A stretch of DNA of 64,000 nucleotides from Gymnogyps californianus (taxonomy: Eukaryota > Chordata > Aves > Accipitriformes > Cathartidae): the NCBI RefSeq assembly GCF_018139145.2, contig NC_059500.1, positions 47,018,072 through 47,082,071 on the forward strand. Direction: 5' to 3'. A model generated the notes under the pieces. The model had not been told where the DNA came from, made no database searches, and worked only from the letters and a program-made list of their open reading frames with translations. Positions 52,203 through 62,549 of this stretch are shown here, one piece after another (the stretch's first letter is position 1; each line of letters opens with the position of its first letter). The position numbers and the translations under genes are program-made.

Positions 52203-53220
52203 GTGGCAGGGTGTGTAGGGCAGCATGGGCAAATGCCTAGGACGGTGGTACCTCCAGTATTTTGGAATTTCACCCTTGAACAAGTGCAGAATCCTGAAAA
52301 ACTAGTACAATGTTTGGAAAAAGTATGCTGTCAGCCCGACAATTCCAGGGAGACACAAATCACTGCAATGTGCTGGGGCCTGGCCCATGCCTACCGAGCC
52401 CTGTTCGACACTATTCAGTACCCTCAAGGGGAAGAGAAGGTCTCTGGATCTGACAACAAAATGACAGGCACTGCAGCCACTTCAACTCCAACAACAGGCA
52501 CTGCAGCCACTTCAACCCTGGCTACAGGCGCTACAGCCACTCTGACCCCAGCGACAGGCACTGCAGCCACTCTGACCCCAGCGACAGGCACTGCAGCCAC
52601 TCCAGTGCCAGCAACAGGTACTGCAGCCACTCCGACCCTCGCAACAGGCACTACAGTTACTCCAACCCCCGTGACAGGCACTGCAGCTGAACCAGAGGAC
52701 CAACCCATGCCCGTATCAGTTGCCCCTGTACAGAAGAATACTCAAAAAAATTGACTCACTTAGCGAAGGATGAAGGTGAACCAGGGTCATCACAAGAACA
52801 GGAGGAAGAGTCAGAAGCAGAGAAAATCACCTGATCCCTATCCTTGAGTGAGCTGCGAGATATGTGAAAAGACTTCAGCCGTTGTCATCCAGGCGAGCAC
52901 ATTATCACCTGGCTGCTCTGATGCTGGGATAACAGAGCCAGTAGCTTGGAATTAGAGGGTAGGGGAGGCAAGCAACTGGGATCCCTTTCTAGGGAAGGGG
53001 GCATTGACAAAGCGATTGGAAAAAAGACACAAGCCCTTAGCCTCTGGAGGTGACTTCTGTCAGGCGTGAGGGCAAGGTATCCCTTCAAGGAAGATGTATG
53101 TCATCCAAGCAAGTGGACTACCATGGAGAAAGGTATCCAGTACCTGAGGGAATTAGCCATGCAGGAGATGGTTTATTATGACCTGGACGATGGCATGTAC
53201 CCTAATGCCATCAAGCTATA
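52203..53220 (+). pseudogene. gag-like region of the provirus (disrupted)
   Basis: The first open part (52203-52754) has a Trp-containing N-terminal segment and then eight copies of a 10-residue Thr/Ala/Pro repeat (52464-52690). After a stop, a second segment in a different frame (about 52842-53220) has capsid-like sequence such as SLSELRDM and a TTMEKGIQYLRELAMQEM stretch, with in-frame stops. It runs into the DDGMYPNA segment and then directly into protease sequence, so the rest of capsid and nucleocapsid is missing. No zinc knuckle (CX2CX4HX4C) was seen. The assignment rests on position and avian ERVL resemblance. Confidence 0.65.
52464..52690 (+). repeat. 30-bp tandem repeat in gag
   Basis: Eight units starting at 52464 with exact 30-base spacing (52494, 52524, 52554 and so on to 52674), each beginning ACAGGC with small changes. 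They keep the reading frame and encode TGTAATPTPA-like decapeptides. Confidence 0.92.
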
Positions 53221-53459
53221 AAGGGGTAGAACCTATTCGTATTTCTGGGGTGACAGGGGGATCTCAACAGCTAACTCTATTGGAGGCTGAAATAAGCCTA
53301 ACTGGGAATGAGTGGCAAAAACACCCCATTGTGACTGGCCCAGAGGCTCCGTGCATCCTTGGCATAGACTACCTCAGGAGAGGGTATTTCAAGGACCCAA
53401 AAGGGTACCAGTGGGCCTTTGGTATTGCTGCCTTGGAGACAGAGGAAACTGAACAGTAG
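53178..53459 (+). pseudogene. Retroviral aspartic protease, C-terminal part
   Basis: Encodes ISGVTGGSQQLTLLEAEISL, then HPIVTGPEAPCILGIDYLRR. The C-I-L-G-I-D-Y-L segment is the conserved G-x-D-x-L block after the protease flap. The catalytic D-T/S-G triad expected upstream is absent, lost with the deletion that fuses gag to this part. It cannot be an active protease. Confidence 0.75.
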
Positions 53460-53465
53460 TCCACC

Positions 53466-54550
53466 TTGCCTGGTCTCTCAGAGGACCATTCTGTTGTGGG
53501 GTTGCTGAGGGTTGAAGAACAACAAGTGCCAATCACTACCACAACGGTGCACTGGCAGCAATATTGCACCAACCAAGACTCCCTGATTCCCATCCACACG
53601 CTGAATCGTTGACCAGAGAGCCAAGGGCTGATCAGCAGGACTCACTCACCCTTTAACAGCCCCATTTGGCCAGTGCGAAAGTCTAATGGAGAATGGAGAC
53701 TAACAGTAGACTATTGTGGCCTGAATGAAGTCACACCGCCGCTAAGTGCTGCTGTGCCAGACAGGCTAGAACTTCAATATGAACTGGAGTCAAAGGCAGC
53801 CAAGTGGTACGCCACAATTGATATCGCTAATGCATTTTTCTCAATCCCTTTGGCAGCAGAGTGCTGGCCACAGTTCGCTTTCACTTGGAGGAGCATCCAG
53901 TACACCTGGAATCAACTGCCCCAGGGGTGGAAACACAGCCCCACCATTTGCCATGGACTAATCCAGAATGCACTGGAAAAAGGTGAAGCTCCAGAACACC
54001 TGCAATACATTGATGACATCATCGTATGTGGCAACACAGCAGAAGTTGTTTTTGAGAAAGGGAAGAAAATAATCCAAATCCTTCTGAAGGCCAGTTTTGC
54101 TATAAAACAAAGTAAGGTGAAGGGACCTGCACAGGAGATTCAGTTTTTAGGAATAAAATGGCCAGATGGACTCGTCAGATCCCAATGGATGTGATCAACA
54201 AAATAGCAGCTATGTCTCCACCAACTAGTAAACAGGAAACGCAAGCTTTCGTAGGCGTTTTGGTTTTTTGGAGAATGCATATTCCAAATTACAGCCTGAT
54301 TGTAAGCCCTCTTGATCAAGTGACTTGGAAGAAGAACGATTTTAAATGGGGCCCTGAGCAACAACAAGCCTTTGAACAGATTAAACGGAAGATTGTTCAT
54401 GCAGTAGCCCTTGGGCCAGTCCGGGCAGGACCAGATGTTAAAAATGTGCTCTACACTGCAGCCGGGGAGAATGGCCCTACCTGGAGTCTCTGGCAGAAAG
54501 CACCAGGGGAGACCGGAGGTCAACTTCTAGGGTTTTGGAGTCGGGGATAT
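53466..54550 (+). pseudogene. Retroviral reverse transcriptase (broken frames)
   Basis: Finger and palm motifs are readable: RKSNGEWRLTVDYCGLN, KWYATIDIANAFFSIPL (first catalytic Asp), LPQGWKHSP, and the Y-I-D-D active-site box at 54006-54017. The frame runs 53673-54194, then shifts to a frame spanning 54158-54550 that holds the thumb/connection (TQAFVGVLVFWR, PLDQVTWKK). A stop at 53610 interrupts the N-terminal part and another at 54551 ends the second piece. Confidence 0.92.
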
Positions 54551-54553
54551 TGA

Positions 54554-55235
54554 GGATCTGAGGCCCGCTATACTCCAACTGAAAAGGAGATATTAGCAGC
54601 ATATGAAGGAGTTCAAGCTGCCTCAGAAGCAGTTGGTACTGAAACACAGCTCCTATTAGCACCCCAACTGCCAGTGCTGGGCTGGATGTTCAAAGGGAAG
54701 GTCCCCTCTACACATCATGCAACTGATGCTACATGGAGTAAGTGGGTTGCACTGATCACACAACGAACTCGAACAGGAAATCCCAGTCACCCAGGAATTT
54801 TGGAATTGATCACGGACTGGCCAGAAGGCACAGATTTTGGAATATCACCAGAGGAGGAGGTGACACGTGCTGAAGAGGCCCGGCTGTATAATAAACTGCC
54901 GGAAAATGAGAGGCAATATGCCCTGTTTACTGATGGGTCCTGTTGCATTGTAGGAAAGCATCGGAGGTGGAAGGCGGCTGTGTGGAGTCCTATACAACAA
55001 GTTGCAGAAACTGCCGAAGGAGAAGGTGAATCAAGTCAGTTTGCAGAGGTGAAAGCCATCCAGCTGGCTTTAGACATTGTTGAACGAGAGAAGTGGCCAG
55101 TGCTCTCTATACTGCCTCATGGATGGTGGCAAATGCCCTGTGGGGATGGCTGCAGCAACGGAAGCAGAGTAACTGGCAACGCAGAGGTAAACCCATCTGG
55201 GCTTCCACATTGTGGCAAGATATTGCTGCCCGGCT
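54554..55235 (+). pseudogene. RNase H domain and tether
   Basis: Begins with the connection (RYTPTEKEILAAYEGVQAA) and includes ALFTDGSC at about 54920-54945, where T-D-G-S holds the first RNase H aspartate, and the EGESSQFAEVKAIQLAL helix with the catalytic Glu. A frame change near 55110 separates the YTASWMVANALWGW segment from the upstream part. Confidence 0.85.
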
Positions 55236-56250
55236 AGAGAACCTGGTTGTGAAAGTACGTCATGTAGATGCCCACATACCCAAGAGTCTGGCCACTGAAG
55301 AACATCAAAACAACCAACAGGTAGACAAGGCTGCTAAGATTGAAGTAGCTCAGGTGGATCTGGACTGGCAACATAAGGATGAATTATTCATGGCTCGGTG
55401 GGCCCATGACACCTCAGGTCATCAAGGAAGAGACGCAACATATAGATGGGCTCATGATCGAGGGGTGGACCTGACCATGGACACTATTGGACAGGTTATC
55501 CATGAATGTGAAACATGCAGTGCAATCAAGCAAGCCAAGCAGTTAAAGCCTCTTTGGTATGGAGGATGATGGCTGAATTACAAATATAGGGAGGCCTGGC
55601 AGATTGACTATATCACACTCCCACAAACCTGCCAAGGCCAGCGCCATGTGCTTACAATGGTGGAAGCAACCACCGGATGGCTGGAAACATATCCTGTGCC
55701 CCATGCCACCACCCGCAACACTATCCTGGGCCTTGAGAAGCAAGTCTTATGGCAACATGGCACCCCAGAAAGAATTGAGTCAAACAACGGGACTTATTTC
55801 CGAAACAACCTCATAGACACCTGGGCTAAAGAGCATGGCATTGAGTGGGTATATCACATCCCCTATCATGCATCAGCCTCTGGGAAAATGGAGCGATACA
55901 ATGGATTGTTAAAGACTACATTGAAAGCAATGGGTGGTGGGACCTTTAACATTGGGATACACATTTAGCAAAGGCCACCTGGTTAGCCAACACTAGAGGA
56001 TCTGCCAATCGAGCTGGCCCTGCCCAATCAGAACTTTTACGTACTGTAGAAGGGGATAAATTTCCTGTAGTGCACATGAAAAATATGCTAGGGAAGACAG
56101 TCTGGGTTACTCCTGCCTCAGGCAAAGGCAAACCCATTTTGAGACTGCTTTTGGTCAAGGACCTGGGTGCACTTGGTGGGTGATGCGGAAGGATGGGGAA
56201 GTCCGATGTGTGCCTCAAGTGGATTTGATTTTAGGTGAGAACAGCCAATA
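55236..56250 (+). pseudogene. Retroviral integrase (broken)
   Basis: The N-terminal zinc-binding HHCC motif is visible (DTSGHQGRDATYRWAHD and CETCSAIKQ, about 55408-55530). The core follows with the first Asp in AWQIDYITLP, the second block ESNNGTYF (55777-55800), where Asn (AAC, 55783-55785) replaces the usual catalytic Asp, and the Glu in KMERYNG. A stop at about 55567 and frame breaks at about 55940-55970 disrupt it. The SH3-like C terminus (TVWVTPASG, EVRCVPQVDLIL) ends by 56250. Confidence 0.88.
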
Positions 56251-56755
56251 GATTAAATTGTATGATGTTGATTGCTATATAATCCTGCCACTGTATGTCA
56301 TCACTATTATAGTTGTTATATGCTATATTAATGGTATTACAGTAAGAATTACTTAGATTAATGAAAAATGAACTTTGATAAAACTGAGCAAAGTGCAGTA
56401 GTTATGGAACCAGGACTGACTTCAGCATGCGACAATCCAACACTACACACCATCCTCCTGCTGCGCCCAATGTCACCCGCCCGCCTCACCACACTGAAGC
56501 CCAATCCTGTTCTGCTGACTGAGCAGACTTTGCATCATCCCTCCTGCCCAGACAGACTGTTATGACAGATGGAGCCCAAAGTCATGGACTGAATGAACTC
56601 AACAGACATTGGATAGAGATGGCCCATAGACTGCGGGAATGATATCTGTGTGTATATATTAAAAGGCAGAAAAAGTGGTGGTGATTAATTGGAAATGTAT
56701 GAGAAACTATGGGATCTGGACATGGTGTAAATAGTATAGAATAAGGGGTGGATAT
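56251..56755 (+). other. Region between integrase and 3' LTR, no env; polypurine tract at its end
   Basis: About 500 bp without any frame that looks like an envelope glycoprotein. The end (AATAAGGGGTGGA, about 56740-56752) is purine-rich and likely served as the polypurine tract just before the 3' LTR. Confidence 0.6.
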
Positions 56756-57393
56756 TATCCTGGTTTCGGCTGGGATAGAGTTAATTTTCTGCTTACTAGC
56801 TGGTACAGTGCTGTGTTTTGGATTTAGTGTGAGAATACTGTTGATAACACACTGATGTTTTAGTTGTTGCTAAGTAGTGCTTATCCTAAGTCAAGAATTT
56901 TTCAGTTTCCCATGCTCTGCCAGCAAGCAGGTGTACAAGAAGCTGGGAGGGAGCATAGCCAGGACAGCTGACCCAAACTAACCGAAGAGATATTCCATAC
57001 CATAGAATGACATGCCCAGTATATAAACTGGGGGGAGTTGGCTGGGAGGGGCAGATCGCTGCTCGGACATCAGTCAGTGGGTGGTGAGCAACAGCATTGT
57101 GCATCACTGGGGTTTTTTCCCTTCAGTTTTGTTTCTTTTTTACCTTCTTTTTCTTTCCCCCTTTTTTTTTTTGTTATATTCCTTTTCATTACTATTATTA
57201 TTACTACTATTATATTTCATTATTATAATTGTTAGTATTATATTTGACTTTAGTTATTAAACCATTCTTATCACAACCCACGACTTTTACCTTTTTTCCC
57301 CAATTCTCCCCCCCATCCCACTGGAAGGGAGCGGGGAGGACTGAGAAAGCAGCTGCGTGGTAATTAGTTGCTGGCTGGGGTTAAACCATGATA
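56756..57393 (+). repeat. 3' LTR of the ERVL-like provirus
   Basis: Starts TATCCTGGTTTCGGCTGGGA and ends CCATGATA. Both terminal dinucleotides have changed (TG to TA, CA to TA). A TATATAAA box lies near 57020. An ATTAAA near 57256 may be its poly(A) signal. In its first 100 bases it resembles the solo LTR at 4570-5162 more than its own 5' LTR. Confidence 0.92.
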
Positions 57394-57398
57394 ATTGT

Positions 57399-58082
57399 GC
57401 ATAAATAGAGTGAAAGCTAATTGTAGTCCCTCAGTTATATTATAAATACATATCCCAGTGGAAAAGAATTTGGATGATTTCTTAAAAATTCTGCAAGGTT
57501 TCCCATCTTCTACAATTAGACTCCAACTCGTTCAAAGTCAGACAAAGATTTAATAGTAAAAAATGTTTTCCTGAGGTATCTACTACAAGGATATCATGGT
57601 GCTGTTTTCCCCACATAGAGGCTCCAGGCCCATCACTTCTTTTATCCAGATGTACCAGAGCACACTATATTGATACTGTCTTGTCTAACACAGTTTTTTT
57701 ATGAATCACATGAATTTTGGGCTACTGCTGGTTCAGGGCCCGGGGTGGCTGCGGATGGGCTGCGCGAGGAAAACTGCAGGGTCTCTGCCCATCTCCCGCC
57801 CCCTCGTGGCCCCGTTTGTGATGTCACAGCCATGACCTCACACCACGCGGGCCCAGGCCCCTGTGAGGTCAGGGCCTTGCTCAGCCACATGGCACTCTGG
57901 GCCACGACTGCCTGGCTGGAAGCAGCTCGCGCTGTCCTGGTGCCTGTGTGCCCGTGGCAGGAGCGCTTCTGCCAGGGATCGGTTCGGAGCTTTTGGCTGA
58001 GTGGCCGTGCCCTGGGCAGGCAAATCTCCTAGGGCTGAAGGAGGGACCGTAAGATTGCCAGAGAGCTTGCTTTCTCCCCAAC
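57399..58082. other. Upstream region of the SUN-domain gene, GC rises
   Basis: AT-rich to about 57720, then abruptly GC-rich. Within the GC-rich part TGATGTCA (57819-57826) differs by one base from the CRE palindrome TGACGTCA, and a TGACCTCA lies at 57834. CRE-like sites are common in promoters of genes expressed in spermatids, which suits a testis SUN gene. No TATA box is seen close to 58083. Confidence 0.4.
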
Positions 58083-58168
58083 ATGAGGCGGAGAAAGGCT
58101 CCCCCAAAATCACGAGGGGCACCGAGAGCCCTGTCAAGGAGGAGAGCTGGCAGTGGCACGGAGAATCG
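58083..58168 (+). CDS. SUN-like gene exon 1: basic N terminus
   Basis: Encodes MRRRKAPPKSRGAPRALSRR and RAGSGTEN, rich in Arg as expected for a nucleoplasmic tail. Donor GTATGT at 58169. It ends two bases into an Arg codon that the exon at 59519 completes. The start is the first ATG of this frame after an in-frame stop-containing leader. Confidence 0.65.
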
Positions 58169-59518
58169 GTATGTATAGGGGGGATTTGTTCCTTCTGGGG
58201 GCCTCAGCTGGGGGGTAGCCCAGGCAGAGCCCAACGCGGGGCTGGCGGGGGACGCGGCGGGGAATCTAACAACGGCCATATGCAGAGCAGCAGCCGTGGG
58301 GCTTGGGAAACTCTCTGAAAGCCCCTCTGACCCTGTGGGCCAACCCCTGCAGTGCTGCTGCTGGCGCCGGCTCGGGGTCCTGGCCAGGGGACTCGGGATA
58401 TCCCTGCTGCTCTCCTGCACAAGCCGTCTCCGGGTGCCTGCCGCAGGCACTGTGCAGGTGTGTCTGGGCAGCCTCTAGCAGAGCCGTGGGAGAGCTCCCA
58501 GCCCTCTCCTTGCCGGGTCTCTGCCAGGGACAGCAGCCTCAGGGGAGTTTTGGGAGGGCTCTGGCCCTTGTGCTGCAGGGGTCTCGGGAAGAGGTGGGGG
58601 TCTTTGGAGGAGGGCAGCCTGTGCCCTCTCCCAAAACGACACGGGGCCGCTGGGATGCCTGCCCAAGGGCAGGTTGGTGCAGCTGGGCCCGGTGGGCAGA
58701 GGAGGGAGGTGGGCTGGGAGCCTTCTGGTGGTCTGGCGCTGGCCCTGGTGTCCCTTCAGGGATACCTCAGCACCTGCATCTCCACTGTGTGAGTACAGCA
58801 CATGTCTGATGTAGACATGGAGAGGGGTGCCGGTGGGTCAGGGGGAGGCTGGCGGTGCTCCGGACCAGGAAAGCGTGGCTGCTGCTGGCAGCAGGTCAGG
58901 TGCTGCCAGGGCTGGGGCAGCTGCCTGGAAAGCAACGAGAGCAAAATCCCTCGGCAGCCCCACTCGGCGCGCGTGTTCAGTGGCCGAACCTCGGCCACCA
59001 GGGAGGTACTTGGGCGTAGTGGAGCGCTCAGGGTCAGGGCCGAGTCTCTGCAGGAGAAGGCTTTGTTGCCGTGGCCTTGAGCAGCCTCTGTGGGGGAGAG
59101 GGGCGTTGGGGTGGCAGGAGAGGGACAGTAAATGCTTGCTGCTCTTGCTAGCACTGTGGAACAGCCCAAACAGAGGTGTTCTCTCAAGTGCAGCCAGGTC
59201 TGCCGCTAGCGAAAGGGAGCAGCGTGCAGCAGAGGCTGCCAAGAGCGGCTTTCCCTTGCTAGGTCTGCTTACTTGCCCGCATCATTTTAACTCCGTGTCT
59301 GAAGGTGATCTTGGAGTGCTTCTTTTGGCAAGTTCTGCCTGCAGTGTTGAAGGGTGCAGACAGAAACCGTGTTCCTTTTGAAAGGGGCTGCTCTGTCAGC
59401 TTTCTGTCAGCAGCTGACCTCCAGAATCGGTGCTTCTCAGCTGGCAAGTGAAAATGCCCCCGTACAGGGGTCTGCCCCAGTCCTGAGCCTGGTAACGCCA
59501 CGACTCCCTCTTTTTCAG

Positions 59519-59586
59519 GAAAGAGATCACCCAGAAGAGGAGCGGGCTCTTTATGATCCTGTGCCTCATCTTCGTAGCCGCTATTG
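59519..59586 (+). CDS. SUN-like gene exon 2: membrane segment
   Basis: Encodes KEITQKRSGLFMILCLIFVA and AI: a basic flank and then a hydrophobic segment of about 14-16 residues. Acceptor CTTTTTCAG, donor GTGAGT. The phase matches exon 1. Confidence 0.72.
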
Positions 59587-60627
59587 GTGAGTATTCAGCC
59601 GCTGCTTGTGTAGCACAGAGGCGAGGGTGCCAGCTTCAGCGTGAGGGAGAGGCGCTGGAACGCCTGTGGGCACCTTCCAACCTCCCTTCTGCAGCTCAGG
59701 GAGCTGCCTACACGCAGATGGCCAGCCAGGTCAAGGCGCTGCACACACGCACAGCGTTAGGAAGCGCAGCCAGTAGGACCCTTTTGGACAGAGGTCTCCT
59801 CTTGTGCAGCTCTCCTTTGTGGACAGGCTCTGCAGAAGCTGCCACGGCCCAAGGGAATCACTTGCTTAGCCTGCAAGCCTGTGAGGGAGGCTGTATGTAT
59901 TTCAGCCTGGCTGGCGTGATCGGGGGTGTGTGAGAGAGGCAGACGGGCAGAGGCAGCGGAGAGAACAGCCGTGCAGCTGTGAAGGGGAGGTTGGAGACGG
60001 TCTTTCTCTCTCACGGAAACGAGCACCAGGTTGCAAGCCCATGCCAGGGACAGGCCTCCTGCGCTGCTGTGCCACGGCTGCTCCGGTAGCCCCTGCTCGG
60101 AGGTGTGCTGGAGGAAGCGGAGACGGTGACAGCCAGGGCCAGAGCTGGGCATTGCTTGGGAAGCGGAGCCCAGCTGAAGTGAGGCTCCTCGGCGGTGCCG
60201 TGCAGGGGGAGGGACAGAGAGGTGGCTTTCTCGCAGCCCGTGGAGCCAGGTGTTGGTGCGCACCGCAGCAGGGAGCGAACCTCTCGCCACCCTGGTGTGG
60301 GAGGAGACAGCGTGACTACGGGAGCATTAGAAACGCTAGTAAAGTAACTCTCTCTCGGTGATGTGAATTACTGGTGCCTACTGTCGGACCTGCTGCCGTG
60401 TGGATGCTGTGGGCAAAGGAGGTGCCACAGGTCAGTGACTGTTGTTGTGGGACGGGAAAGTCCTGCAGAGGAGCACTGCTGACGGCGGTTGGGTAAATCG
60501 CCGAATCCTCCGTCTCCAGGCCGTGACCCAAAGAAGCAGCAGCAGCTTCTGCTGTGCCTTCCTAGAGCCGCTGGCTCTGGAAAGCCCGGCAGCTCTGGGA
60601 CTCAAGCAGAGAGCCCTTCCCTTTCAG

Positions 60628-60668
60628 GTGCTGCTGGAGCAGCCTGTGGGCGAGCTGAAGTCCGTGCG
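60628..60668 (+). CDS. SUN-like gene exon: start of coiled coil
   Basis: Encodes VLLEQPVGELKSVR between acceptor CCTTTCAG and donor GTAAGA, ending two bases into a codon completed by 60924. Its start phase does not follow directly from the exon ending at 59586, so an unrecognised exon should lie between them. Confidence 0.6.
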
Positions 60669-60923
60669 GTAAGAGCCCTCTCCTGGCCCGCAGCTCATTT
60701 GGTGGGCTAGTGGGAGCCGGCCTCGTGCTGTTTGCACCCCCTGCGTAGCGTCCAGGGCTCGTGCCTTTCCCTCTCTCTTTGCCTTTTGCTGCTGGAGGAA
60801 CTCGCAAAGCAGGGAAAGAAGAGAGGGGCTCGAGCACCTGTGTCTCTGCTCGTCTCCGAGCTTGGAGGCTCTGGGAGGGGCTGAGCAGCTCCCTGACAAG
60901 ATCTGCTTTCCTGGCGTCTGCAG

Positions 60924-61020
60924 GAACTCGCTCGCTCTGCTGGAAGAACAAACCCAGGAGGTGCAACAGCTGAGGAAGGAGGTGGCGTGCCTGGTTGCAG
61001 AGATGAGCCGTGTGAAGAAG
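60924..61020 (+). CDS. SUN-like gene exon: coiled coil
   Basis: Encodes NSLALLEEQTQEVQQLRKEV and ACLVAEMSRVKK with heptad spacing of Leu/Val. Acceptor GTCTGCAG. I end the exon at 61020, before GTGATC, because this gives phase 0 and a continuous helix into the exon at 61592. That donor is weak, so the end is less certain than the start. Confidence 0.65.
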
Positions 61021-61591
61021 GTGATCCTGCGCTTTGGGAAAGAGGGCAGGGATAAGCAGGGCCCCACACAGGGTGCTTTCCTGGGGCTGCTTGGGGTTTT
61101 CCCGCTCACTCCACCCACCCATCCCTTACCGGGGGTTGCTGGTTGAGCTTCTCCGCTATAAAGCCCCTTCCTCTGGTCCAGTTTAACTGGGCCACGTCTG
61201 GCAGTGGAGGACTGCCAAAATCCTTCTCCCGGTGCACTGGGGCCCCTGGTAGTTCTGGCCTGGCCCCAGGGAGCACGGAGACACAAGTGCCCTCCCAGGA
61301 GCAGGCCCTGGCAAGGCTGAAGCCCCGTCTCCAGGCTGAGCTAGACAGGGTGGAGGCGGAGACGAGGCTGTGGGGCCCAGACCCACGCCTGCACTACGGC
61401 TGTGGACACAAATGCTCTTGCCGAGCCCTCGCTCTTCTCATCAGAAGGCTTTGAGCCTGGCAGCTGTTTGGACAAGCCTTGTCTTGCGCTTTCTGACACG
61501 GGCTCCTTCCTTTGCTCTGTGCCAGGACTCCATGGTCACACTGAACGGTCGCTGACGTGGTCGTCTCCCGTTTCATTTCTGTCTTTCCCAG

Positions 61592-61675
61592 GAACTTCAG
61601 GACATGAGAATGGCAATGTCTGCGATGCTTCAGAAGAGAACGTCCAGATGTCTTCCTGGGCTGTGAAAAGTGCAG
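61592..61675 (+). CDS. SUN-like gene exon: coiled coil to SUN junction, 1-nt loss
   Basis: The first half reads ELQDMRMAMSAMLQK in the frame of the preceding exon. The second half reads ENVQMSSWAVKSAG only in the frame shifted by one base, which is the frame the next exon needs. One base appears to be missing at about 61634-61636. Read unshifted, the frame hits TGA at 61664. Acceptor TTTCCCAG, donor GTAAGG. Confidence 0.72.
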
Positions 61676-62229
61676 GTAAGGATGCGGGCAGGCAGGTCTC
61701 GTTGCGCTGGGCTCCTGCTTAGCACTCCCAAAAGGAGGCCGCGCTGCAGACTCTGCTCTCCGAGGCAGGGGAGATGAGAGGAAATCACAGGGCCCAACAG
61801 CGCACCTGTGGCAGAGCGGCTCCCTTGGGCTCACCCCAGTCCTGCCCTTGGGCCCCTCACAGGTGCCCCTGGCATGCCCCTGCCAGCATTTCTGTGCTCC
61901 CCCTCTCCGCTGAGGTTTCCTGGGACTGAAAGCGAGTGGTCGGGTCATCCTTTGCTCTCCATGCAGCGGGGCCTCAGCGTGGGCCCCCTGCCCTTCCACG
62001 GGGGCTTGCAGTCTCCCAGCGCCCACAGACCTTCTCCGTGTGCGGCTGTGAGAGAGATGCTCTCACTGGGCATGGGGATCCGTGCACGGGGATCCCCTCC
62101 CCGCCTGCCTTACCTCCGAGGGCACGGGGCTGGGCGCAGGACTGGCAGGCAGCCTTAGAAATACCCTACAGCCACCAGGCCCTCCAAGCTTGGGGCCTCT
62201 GACAGTCAGCTGCTCTCTTCTCCCTTCAG

Positions 62230-62330
62230 GGGCTGCCATCGACCTGCAGAGATCACCCAGGAGCTATGCATGGCCCTGCAGCGTGTTCTGGTTCCTTTGT
62301 GATCTGAACCCTCTGGATACTTTTGTGCAG
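62230..62330 (+). CDS. SUN-like gene exon: SUN domain start
   Basis: Encodes GAAIDLQRSPRSYAWPCSVF and WFLCDLNPLDTFVQ. The G-A-x-I-D-L/F-x-x-T/S block opens SUN domains in SUN3, SUN5 and SPAG4. Acceptor CCCTTCAG, donor GTACGG. The phase fits both neighbours. Confidence 0.8.
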
Positions 62331-62510
62331 GTACGGTAGCAGAAACCATCAGTGCTGGTTTTCTTCCCCCGGGTAAGGTTGAGGGCAAGCCCCGAGGCGT
62401 CTCCCTCAGGCCAGTGGTGTTGCTTGAAGCCCATGGCACTGGTCAGGTGCCAGACACCTGAGGTCTCACATGGGGCTTGGCTCGCTAGAAACCAGCAGCT
62501 TCCCCCAGGA

Positions 62511-62549
62511 GCTGAGCCGAGCTGAACTGAGCTGAGCTGAGCTGAGCTG
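62511..62549. repeat. (GCTGA)n pentanucleotide repeat
   Basis: About eight GCTGA/GCTGG-type units inside an intron of the SUN-like gene, 55 bp before the CR1 insertion. Confidence 0.8.

Larger units (their letters stand above)
50941..57393 (+). mobile_element. ERVL-like endogenous provirus, complete LTR to LTR, env-less, defective
   Basis: Two LTRs (50941-51567 and 56756-57393) bound a region with a primer-binding site, gag-like, protease, reverse transcriptase, RNase H and integrase sequence in order. The target duplication ATTGT is perfect (50936-50940 and 57394-57398), so the element inserted once as a unit. A 5-bp duplication and the lack of env between integrase and the 3' LTR (only about 500 bp) fit ERVL-type class III elements. 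Several stops and frame changes disable every gene, and a deletion joins gag to protease. The LTRs differ at roughly one base in ten by eye, which suggests an old insertion or later exchange. Confidence 0.93.

Noticed and set aside
52424..52708. Minus-strand open frame over the gag minisatellite rich in Val/Ala/Gly
   Set aside because: It is the reverse reading of the 30-bp repeat, so it stays open because of the repeat and not because of selection.
58352..58792. Long open frames on both strands in the GC-rich intron of the SUN-like gene
   Set aside because: High GC depletes stop codons. The frames overlap one another in several frames and have arbitrary Ala/Gly/Pro/Arg composition.
60522..60600. 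Possible extra SUN-gene exon after CTCCGTCTCCAG
   Set aside because: The acceptor looks reasonable, but no GT donor or matching phase follows and the sequence shows no SUN-family resemblance.
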